Positions 34,601 to 46,600 of a stretch of DNA of 64,000 bases are shown here, piece by piece (the first letter of the stretch is position 1; every line of letters begins with the position of its first letter). The stretch comes from a virus: positions 28,244 through 92,243 of IMG/VR virus record IMGVR_UViG_3300031963_000050, one strand, 5' to 3'. The position numbers and the translations under genes were made by a program. A model generated the notes under the pieces. It worked only from the letters and a program-made list of their open reading frames with translations. It did no database searches and had not been told where the DNA came from.

Positions 34601-37600
34601 TGCCGCCATCAGTTTCAGAGATAGTGAACTCAGTGGAACTAACGATGCTTTCAACAAAATATTCTTGTCCAATAACAATTCCGCCCAATCCAATTCCAGA
34701 GAATACGATTGGCATACCGATGTATAGTGATGTAGTTCCTAATAGATTTCTTCCTACATCGTATGCACAGGTTAATACGTTTCCTACTGAAGAAGTAGTG
34801 TTAACTTCTACCTGAATGTTTGGTCGTGCTATTGTCTCCCCAGGATTTTCAGGATCAGGTATTTCTTCTCCCGAATATTCAGTTACATAATAGGTAACAC
34901 CGGTACTCAATCCACCCACTGCACTGTTTACTCGCAATGGCATGTTAACGTAGAAATTAAATGTTCCACCTTCTGATTCTGGGATTGCAATTCTATTAAC
35001 TGGAACAGTATAGTTCGTTCCGATTGTAGCACGAATTGTTCTTTCAATCAAGTCCGAATAGTTTTCAGAAACGATATCAGGATACTGTCCAGCAGTCTGA
35101 TATAGCGTGAATAGCTGACCATTGATTTGTCCTGGACTTACAGGCAGTGAAACGTTCATGGTCATTGAACCAGTTTCGCTAGTCAACTGAACTGTATTCT
35201 TTTGATTGGTTAGAATTGCAGTTCCAGTACCGTTATTGAGCGACAATACTGTTCCGTTAACCAATTCTGAAATAGTCATTTCGGTGTTGCTGACGATTTC
35301 ACTTACGTAGTAAGTTCTTCCAGACTCAATATTACTTGATGCTAACGTTCCGGTTAGCGATGTAATAATGATAGGATCATTCAAGTCAAAGCCGGTTGTG
35401 GATTCTACTACGATAGTGTCTGTTGATGCAACTGTTTCAGAGATTTCTGTGATAACCGGATCTTTGAATTCACTGATAGTGAAAGTTTCGTTATCAACAA
35501 CAGTTGTTATATAATAATCCAAATTTTCAATGATTCCACCAAACACCTGCCCAGTAAAGAAGACTGGAAGATTAGTATAGAAACCTGTTGTTCCACCAGT
35601 GCCTACGGGTGACATTGGAACAGTCAATGTGTTAACAGTAGCCTGTGTTGTAGTTACTTCTAGAATTCCAGGATATTCTAAAGTTAATATAGCAGTGTCT
35701 ACAAGTTGACCAGTGTAGCATTCTAGTCCCTGCGCACTCACAGTTTCACTAATCAAGATTTCGGTTGGGCCGCCCTGAGTTGTAGAAACTGAGAATTGAA
35801 TAGGGTTATGAATTGCAGAAACATAATAAGTTTCGTTTTCAGCAAGGTTACCTACTACAGCTCCTACAAACTTAATCGGCATGTCTACATAGAAACCAAC
35901 AGTGGTTCCAGCAGCATTCAATTCATATCCATTTACAGCAGAGCCGACGACTGACATACTTCCTGTCCAATTGCCGGGATTGAATAGTGATCCATTAATT
36001 GCAGTTGATAATGTAAGTTCCGTACCACTGATGATTTGTTTTACATAATACACTGTTCCAGGAACGATATTAGTTGTGCCGGTTGTGGTAACAATATCAT
36101 CAAAGATTATTACATCATTTATACTGAACCCACTTGTTGATTCCATTACAATATAACCAGATGAGGATACTGTTTCGTTAACTACAATAGTCTCAGGTTG
36201 ACTGATTGAAACCTCGTACACGCCTGTTCCGCCCGGTGTCCCGCTTATCTGCGAAACAATGCGAGTATCAGGATCAATAATTGGACCATACACATATGTA
36301 CCAATTACTACAGTTCCCTCACTAATTGCAGTTACATTCATTGTTGTGCCTGCAATTGTAGCTGTACCAACAAATGTTTTTGCGGCAGGAACTAAGTTGA
36401 TAGAATCATTTGAGCTATTTGTTTTCTCAACATATCTTATAGTAGAAGACCATGTAAGCTGTCTATCATTTTCTACGTCAGAGATTTGTAGGGCTACACC
36501 TTGGGCACTTGCAAGAATATTATTGATATCAGGCTCGGTGCTTTCAAGCGTGATAGCAGAGCTTGAAATCTTGTCACTGTTGTAATATGTTCCTGCAAAG
36601 AATGCACCATAGAACGCCCCTGATTCCCAATCAAGTACCTGAGAACCATATGTTGTTCTGTCAAAGCGCAAAGTGATATTGTTTTCACGAATTGGTGAAG
36701 ATGACGTTACAATAGATGCTCTTGCACCCGGAGACAGTACCATGTCGCTAGATGCTAAGCCAGGTGTGATCTGAATTCTATTCTGATCCTTCACTGCATC
36801 GCTATAGCTGTTATATAATGCAACAATGACGGATGGCAATGACTCTAGAACTCCAACATAGTACCACTGATCATTAACTAAGAAGTTTGGTTTGCCGCCG
36901 TTTGAACCCTGAGTGAATTTTACTAAGTCGCCGGTCACGAAAGAAGGCGCATATAGATTTATGGTGTGCAATGCAGGGTTAATATCAGCATCACTAAAGA
37001 GTACGCTATACGCAGTAGAAATTCTGATTTCGGGAAGAACTGCATACCCCTCGCCCGGATCAATTACGTTAACAGCAGAGACGCGGTCGCCACTCATTAC
37101 TGCCTGTAGAATAGCTTCTTTTCTGGGTGCCGGATAAATCGCAGTATCAATATACGCTGTTACTTGAGGAACATCTGTATAGCCGCTACCCTCGTTTAAC
37201 ACTACCACAGCAGGAAGATCAATAAAGATATTTGCACCGGGAATATGTTGAGCAACTACAGTTTGATTGAACCCTCTTGACAATCCACCTAACAAATTCA
37301 AGTCGCGGTCAACATAACTATATGCAATAGATTCGTCTCCGATTCTGATTACACCGTTAACTGGGAAGCCACTAGCGTTGTCTACAATCATAGTTCTAGT
37401 TCCCAAATCCATATATGTTTTTAGGGTAGTTATGTTGTAGTTGGGTTCGCCAGTGATTGACAATCCATAATTCTGATACCACTGTGTGTATGGTGCAGTG
37501 GCCCAAATATCATTACCGTATTCATATTCATAGCGATTATTAGGATCACTATAAACTAGTTGCGGACTAATATACTCTTGATATGTTGGGCTATACGTTG

Positions 37601-40600
37601 CCGGAACATCAAAGTCTGTAATATCACCGGTAAATTCTTCAATTCCAGTGTACTTTACTAAGAATTCTTTAATGACTACGTGATAAGGCTTGACTTCATT
37701 GATGTATCCTTCTAGGAAAGCAACATTGTCACTCTTGAACACTTCGTATGGTTTTAGTTCACGTACAGTGTGGAACACATCCATCAATGAAGTTTTGTTA
37801 ATCCATGGTAAGTAATTTTGCGATTCAATGGTTTCGCTTTGGATATATTCAAATAGTAATACCAAGCTCTTATTTCTATGCTCTAGTAAATCACCGGTGT
37901 AAATTTGCTCGTTCAATGCACGAACAATGTTTCTGGTTTCTTCACTTGGATAGATATCAAACGGCGTAGTGTCAAAGAAGTCACCACCGTATCCTAGCTT
38001 AGCAGCTTCGTAATCCCAAAGATAGCTATTGAATTGGATCGTTCCGTTTTCTAGACCAATTCTAGACCAAACACCATTGTCATCATATCTATAAAATTCA
38101 AAAAGACCCTGACCGTTCTGTTCTACTTTAACAATAGTCCCCGGAGCTACACGCAATTCTGCCAAATCAGCATAAATCGGAACCTGCAACGCCGCTCTAG
38201 TGCTATTGTTATACCCTGGTAGCCACCAGTTGACATAAGTCCAATAATTAGCAGTATCAAAGAATTCACCCTGCGCAAAAATGAATGACAGGTTAGGTCT
38301 CAATTCTACTATCGGATACTGGATTAATACTTCGTTGGCATAGGTAAGATAATTCTGTAGAGCCGTAAATCTATTAAAGAAGAAGCTCTGTCTAGGTCTT
38401 GCAAGAACCCCTGACTGAACTGCTTTCGGTAAGAACGGATTAGGAACAACCTGTCCGGTTTCAATAGTGCCGTCGGGTGTTGTTATGGGCGCTGTAGTGC
38501 CACTTAAGCTGTCTAGCATTCTAGCATATAGTGAATTAGGCTCGTCTACGCCTGCTGCTGGGTATAGTACTCGGAATGGCAGTGTAGTAGGAGCGTCGGC
38601 TACAGCAGGCAATCCAGGCAAGAAGTCATCTGGATAGTTTTCACGAATTAATGTGTATTCAGAGTGTGAAACATCTGATCCAGTTCCGTTTGCATATCCT
38701 ATATGGAAGATAGAGTTGTTGCCGTCAAAATATTCTTCTGAGTTATACAGTGCAAAAGTATTAGGTAGCAACGGTGCAACATAAGCTATCCCAGAATTTC
38801 TTGGGTTAGCGATGTATCTAGCAATAATATTGTCAGATAGTGTTTTCCCACGATGTTTGTCAATGATGTTGGTGTTTCTGACCCAGAAATAATATATCGG
38901 CGTAACAATGTTAGAAGAATTAAGAGTACTTCCAACACAATATTGAGTAACGTCAAAAGGAACACCCGGACCAGAATATTGAGCAGGAGTATTGTTGCTA
39001 GCTACCCAAGTGTAAACTGCAACATCTGATCCAGGGAATAAAGTGCCCCAATATTCGCTATTGTATACTACATCGTTTTGGTGATAGTTTACAAAACGCA
39101 CTGATTTAGTATTGAACCAAATCTGTCCTACTTGCTCTGCTCCCCAAACATACCCGTTGGTTGAATTATTGCTATTATATTTTGCCGGGTCTGATCCAGA
39201 AACATAATCAATGTTCTGTCTTACTGCACCTAACAACTTACCCTGTAATGGATCCATGTAGTCTAGGTTTACAAGAGTATCGTTTGTCAATGCACTGAAA
39301 ATCTGTGTATTTTCAATTTTTTCAATGTCAACGATGGGTGCTGACTGTCTATATTCAGTCCAGTCTCTGACACCAGTTGCATTAGTAAATCCAGTTGCTT
39401 GACCGCCGGTGATCAATGTGCCTTGCATGTTGGGCGCACCTGCAACAACAGTATTGTTATTGAAGTCAACTGCATAGCCATAATATGGATTGAAGTCAAA
39501 GTTTAAGGTAGAAGTGTTCACAGACTGGGCATATACAAATGCGCCAGGATTTAATGCATTTCCTTCGTAGTTTGATAGTAAATCAAACATATATACTGCA
39601 CCAGAGTTTGCATAGCTCTCTACAAATCTAGTAGCATTATTATCAAACACAGTGTCATTATCTAGATTTTCGTCATCGGTAAAGTCAAAGGTAGTTCCTA
39701 CAAAATTAGCACCAACCGGGGCACCGATAACAACAGAATCAAATTCGTTAAACTTGATTGACTTACCGAATTCAGTTGGACCCTCACGATGCGGGCAAGT
39801 AACAATCTGAGTAAAGCTATATGACTGTATGCCCAACTCTGCCAATGTCGTATCATCAAACGCAGTTACTACTAGTTTGTTGTTGATTTGAGCTAATGAC
39901 TGGTCTGCCACCTGAATGATTAACTTGTTATCACTAGTTGAAGAAGCAATAACGTTCGGCACTTGAGTCGCATTAATTACTGAAGCTGTATCTTCGGCAT
40001 TGCCCGCTGCTAAATTAACTGCGAATCCGTTAATCAAAATAGTACGTGAACCCAAAACGTTGCATTCTTCTGTACCAAATACTATGCCAAATCTTGCGCC
40101 TGCATCAGTATATCTATATACCTTGCCTTCTTTGATTTCTTCATTGATTTCAAATGGGCTACCAATTAACAACTCGCCAGAAGATTGCGTAGTATCTACT
40201 GCATAGCCAAACTGAATATTGATTCTATCGTTAGTTTCTGGATTGAATTCTTGCGCCATGAAGAACTCATTACCGCTGACATTTACAATATCGCCGGCTC
40301 TTAAGAATCCACTGTAAATTAGATTGCTGCCATTTACTGCATAGTTATTATCAGCGACTAGTGTTCCATTGACAGTAACATACAACGGAGTGGTTTGTGC
40401 TGAAGCAGTAGCTCCGGTTACTGAAGCAACTGTAGTAATACCAAATACAGTAGTTGATGATCTTGAAGTTTTAATGGTGATATCGCCGCCCACGATAGAT
40501 TCAATGTAATAGGTTTTGTTTTCTTCAATTCCTGTACCAGATAGACCACTGCCAACAAAAACAATGGCATCATTCACACTCATTCCACTTACAGTAGAAA

Positions 40601-43600
40601 GGGTAATCTTGTCAGTAGTACCGTTTGTTGCAGTTACATTTGCGGATGCGGTATCGGGTGTCCATGCTAAATTGAATGTGTGCGGTAAGTAAGGAACTGT
40701 AGTATACTGCGCTTCAAAGTTCTGCACAGAACGTTGATAGAAATATAGTTCGCCATTATCGGTCGTGCCATTTGCGTGATCTTTGTTTGGTGCACCGATG
40801 AATATTCTGTCCCCATAGTAGCTGGTTGAGATTGACTTGCCAAATCCATCACTATTGGTTAATCCTAGCAAACTTCCATCAATCACTGCTGCTTCTTGGT
40901 ATGTCACTCGTGTTGCAGTACCTGTTCCGGTACCAATTCCCGTAGCAACGAATGTAATGCCTACACTATTCTGCGGGGCACCGATTGTTGTGAAGTCAGT
41001 TGTTCCCACACTAGTAATTGTGTAAGTTTGTCCTACAGTGAAATATCCAGCAGTAAATTCTGTGTTATCTTTTCGGTATACGTATACATTGGTATTAAGA
41101 TAATCAGAGATATAAATCCAATTCTGATCACCTGAGATAGCAATCTTACTTCCCCAATCAGTTACTCCGCCAGGCGCTGCAATTTCTTGATACTGAATTA
41201 GGTTGTTAGTTGCAGTAGTGTCGTTCCAAATATACACAAAGACTTTTGGAGTTCCGGTGGGTTGAGATATTACAAATGTGTTACCTGCGTGTGCAATAGC
41301 AGAGCCAAACGAACTTGTTTTGGTAATTACTTGGGCCAAATCATACTCGTTTGTAGACTCGTTGTAATAGAATCTGTGTACTTTGCCTGCGCCAGGATCA
41401 CCGATCAAGTATCCCACAATATCAGTATAGGCTACGCTTGAACCAAACGTTGTTGAATTGTCAACATAAATTTCGCCAGTATTTTGATAGTTGATATTCT
41501 TGCGATATACTGCCCAGCTACCATCAGTGTTCTCGTCTACCCAAACTGTATTCTTAGTAAACTCTGCTTCTAACAGTGATAAAGATTCAATGTCAGATGG
41601 CTTGTTCACTCTTTGATTAGTTACTAACAAACCTACACCAAGTCCCTGCAATACATTGCCGCTGTTGAGATTTGGCAGATTTAAATTGATTATTACTTCA
41701 TTGAGGTTAATGATATCGGAAACCAAATAGTAACCATCAACGGTTGTTGAGAAATTAACAATCGCAATAGGATCTAATTTCTTTAAATTGTGCGGTTGTG
41801 AGAATCGGATTGTGGTGGTTCCGTTTACATTACCGATTGCAGCAACCACCTGTCCGATTGGATTCCAAGTATAGATGCCCCACTTTTCTTTAAAGTTTGC
41901 TAACCAGAAGTAGTCTCTTACATAGAAATTCTGTATTGGGATTACCTTACCTGACTTATCAACGGCGTTTGGCAATCCTGCATAGTAGAATGATGACATT
42001 TTTACGTCATCAAAGTTTGCATAACCTGCGCTAGGATATGTAATGTCAGTTGCTTCGGTATTGACAGTGGCTAGTATGTTAGGATCGGTAACATTATCGC
42101 CATAATTGAATAGGTCGTACAATGAAACTTCCTGCATTGCCCCTGGAGTATACACACCGTTATTAAGTGACACAATGCTCGGGTTGCCGGTCAATACGCT
42201 TTGATCAAGTCTGAACTCAACAAAGTTATCATTTAGTACTCCGCCATATTCGCCGTTCTTGATAGCCCAGTTTTCATAAACGTTGTACTGGATTCCGCCC
42301 TGCGGCAGATTTACACCATCAAATGCCTGAGTAGCATTGCGTGTACCCTTGTTCTTAATCATGTTCTTGTAGACGTTGATCTGCGTTACATCTGTCAAGT
42401 CTGCAAGAGCAAGGTAATCACGGGGACGATAACCAATCAATGAGAAGGACAACAAGTCTGCATCTTGTTCAAGATTAGTTTCGTTGCAGTTATAGTACAG
42501 TGTGCTTTCATATGAACGGGTTGCACTATTTGGCAACAGTCCCTTTTGAATATCTTGGTAGTCTACCAATTTCCAATCAAGCTCATTGAATACTGCTGAT
42601 GGTTCTACGAGTCTCAATGCAGTCCAATACTTGTTCTTATACTTTACAATGATTCCCTTAGGATACTTGATATCACGGGCCCATTCTTGAACGTTGTCTT
42701 GATTTAGAATAAAGCCCCAAGTATCTACTGTACCGTTCCACTCTGCGGTCTTCATACCGCGCAAAGTAATTCTATTCTGTCTTAGACCAGTTGTTAGGTT
42801 GTAGATAACGTCATTGAACAAGGTAGTGTTATCAAACACAATACCATGCTCAAAGTTGCTGACATTGAACTGAGCATAAGACATTGAATCACCTTCGTTC
42901 AATGTGTGTACTCTGAATGAAGTCCCATCACGATTTACGCATAGGTTGTTAAGCTGAATCGGATATAGATCCTGATTAAGAATGAAGTTTTGCTGCTGCA
43001 ATGTCAGTGGCTGTACAATGTATCCGTCTCTATTGACATTTAAATCTGTTGCGGATGGGTTCAATGTAATGATGCTACCTACATCCCAGCCAGTTTGCGT
43101 CCAGTACAAGAACTCTTGTACCATAAGATTCCAGTTAATCTCTACGCCAGATTCAATCTTATCAAAAATCATACCCTTATCATTTAGGTATGCAGCATAG
43201 CTCATAATAAACTGAGCTACTTCTTGGGCGCTATAGAACTTAGTTCCATATGGAACTAATACTTCTTGAGTTGAATGATCTTTGTTTACTTTAACTCTTT
43301 GGTTGATTACAGTAATATCTTCGTAATTGCCATTATTAAGCGGGGCGTATGTCGTAAAGTAAGCAATGTTCTGAGAGTTACCAAATACTTTATAGCCGTC
43401 AACATCTTGTTGAACAATAACACTAGAAAATGTTATTTTGTCAAATGGCTGGTTGTCATATAGTAATACTGAATAGCTCTCGTCAGGAATTAATAACGCT
43501 GCATTGTTGCTATTGGGAGAACCCTTCTCAACATAGAACTTAAGCATTGTCTTGTCACTGTATCCTGCCAAACGATAGATCAATCTAACGTCTAGGTTAT

Positions 43601-46600
43601 CAAGCAAGCTAGTGATGTTAGCGGTTGAGTCAATGCCTAATTGCTTTTCATAGTCAACAATCCAGTTGATGTAGGAAGTTTTAGCAGTGCCGTTACCATA
43701 CACTTCAATGTCGCTAGGAATCAAATGGGTTCTATTGTTTACCAAATACTGATTGAATTCGGCATTAAATTTGTAGTTGTCTAGGTCAACTGCTAAGTTG
43801 TAAAACTCCGCCGGGCGGGTTAATGCGAATAATTTTATTACGTCAAACGGATATGTTGAGCTACGACGATAGCTTAATTCAACGGGACCATCATCACCAA
43901 CTCTCCAATCTTTCTGGAAAGTGCTAGGATTATAAGTACCGACAACAGAGAATAATGGGCTGAGCAAATTACCTGCTGTGTCAACAGGAATGATATTAGT
44001 GATTCCCGGTCTTGCTAATTCAGGAACAACAGTGAACGTGCCATCTTCTGAATACACGATACCTGCTTCAACGTCTCCCCACAATACTAGGTTGTCGCTT
44101 GTGTATGGGGCCGGCCCATAACGATCTTCCCACCACGTAGGCTTATCAGCAAACCCTAGCATTTCCCAAGGGGTCAAGTTAGGAGTAGTAGTATCATATA
44201 GATATTCGTATAGACCTCTCCAATATCCCTGCTTAATAGGGGAGCCATCCAACTTGTTTTGTGCGTTGGTATAGTTGTATGTGAATTCGTTGTTTCTGTT
44301 ATAGAACTGAGTCTTGTAGTCTAATCTGTTCTGACCAATCCAATTCAAGAAGTTTACAGAATACATCTGTAGCCATTCATCGTAGCTATAGTCACTATTT
44401 CTAAAGAAGCCGGGAAGTACATCATAGAACTTGATAGGAACTTCGGTGCTTAGTTTTACGTTATTGTAGATTCTCTTTTCAAACTCAAGCAATGCTTGGT
44501 CTCTGAAGTCAATAAGAACATCTAGCTCAGGAATATAGTCACCATACAACTTCGTATATGATCCATCGTGACCTTTAATGAAGTATGTTGGAACAGTATA
44601 GTCGCTGTCCAATACTACCTGAGGCTGGTGTAGTGCATATAGCCCCAACTTACTTGGAGTATAAGGAACATATGAACCGTACGTCTGATTGTATTCTTTA
44701 ATTACAACGCTGTCACCAGGTACCAAATCTAATGTGATAGTTAATGTGGGACTATCAGTGCTAATTGTATAGTCAACATTTCTTAGTAATTGCTTCTGCA
44801 CTAAGTTGTTGTCAACGGTGCGGTTAAGATAAACTAGTACGCCATTATAATTTGCTGATTCAAAGTTATAAACTTGACTCAATGGATATCTAGTTACATC
44901 ATTGTTACTGTTAAACTTGTAAGTGTTGACTCTGAATGGACTCTTGTTAGGCAACATGTCTGACCAGAAGAATGCGCTGGTTTCACTTCTGCTAGCAGAA
45001 ATTTGCTCAATTGCATCGTCTAGAATGTCAGCAGGAGTATAACGTTGTACATAATCAGTATTTTGCACAGTATCTACAAGCAATTGCTTATACTTTACGT
45101 ATTCGCGGCTGTTGAACAACAATGCGTTTAACAAGTCGTGATTAGACTTACGCAGGAATGCACCGGGTATTGCAAGACTTGCACTGTTTTGAATGATCTT
45201 AGTTCCATATGGAACTAGATTGCCTAAATCTCTAAAGTTGTTTACACCAAAGATATTGCCGGTCGTGCCGGGTGCGTTTACAAATATGTCTTGGTATTGA
45301 TTTCTGATATCACCTAAATCTGCAACTGTCAAGTCTTCATTGAATGGGTTGTTGTTTAGATTGATAGGTGTCATGTAGTAAGCATTGTTGCTTACTTGAT
45401 CACTCAATACCAAAACTTGTACTACCGTAGTTTCTTCGGGCGGATTGATCAATGTAATACTAGTTGCATTGTCGTAGCGGGTTATTGTATAATTGCTAGG
45501 CTCTTGATAAACATTGTTGTAGTATACCTGAACACTAGTCCAGCCCTGCTCGTCTGGTAATAAGTCAGGCAATGCTTGAACATCGCACGTATAAACTAAT
45601 GTAGGGTTTTCAATTTGATAATTGAAATTGAATATCTGATACTGCGTGCTAGGAGCAACTGCTGTTTGCCAACCCAACTCTCTCTGATATTCTGTACGTG
45701 TAGTAGTGTTGTGAACATAACCGGTGTTTACTTTTTGAGTGATAGACTCAAAACCACGCACATAGTCAAATGTATCTGAGTTAAGAGTTACGTCAAAGCT
45801 AATGTCACCGATATTGCCAATGTCGCTAAAGCGCACTGGGAAGCCTAAAATAGGATCGTCAACGGTTAATGGATTAATACCGTATGAAAATATTGTGCTT
45901 CCCTTAAATGTTGTACTGTTATAGATTTCTGGGTTGCCAAAAGAAATGCCGTTGTCATCAAACACATCAAATAACGGAGCTTGATTTACCGTAACTTTTT
46001 GCTGAGCTTCTAGCCATTCAATTCCATCATAATAGAATGTCTTGCCCTGATAATTATATCCTCTAGAAATTGCAGTTTGCTCATCAATCTCAATGGTAGC
46101 GTCTTCTGCTCTAGTTAATACGATTTCCGGTTCTTGACCAGGTGCTAATTCTACGATATCTACTACATAAATGGTAGTGCTTGTTTCGGCATCCGTATCA
46201 TTTGCAAAAATGATTCTTGCACCAGGGAATACTGCGTAGTTGCTAGCTGTAGTATCAGTGCCAACGATGCTAGTTGTTCCGCCTACTAGATCCTGAGGAT
46301 ATGGCCAGTTAACTGTTATTGTTAGATCCGTACCGTCATCTGAAAGGTTAATAATTTGTGAATTTACGGGAACTAGATTTAGTGTGTCGCCAGTGTACAT
46401 CCCGATTTGGAACGTTCCGGTAACTTCGTCTAGTGGCACAACAATCGTTGTTTGATCATACAACAGTCTTGCTAGACCGGTGCCAGGAACAGCAATTGTG
46501 CTGCCGTCTACCTGGCAAGTAATTACGTCACCGTCAACATAGGTAACGCCCTCAGTGCCAGCAAGCGTATTCCAAACAGGCTGCAAAGTGCCAAATGCAG

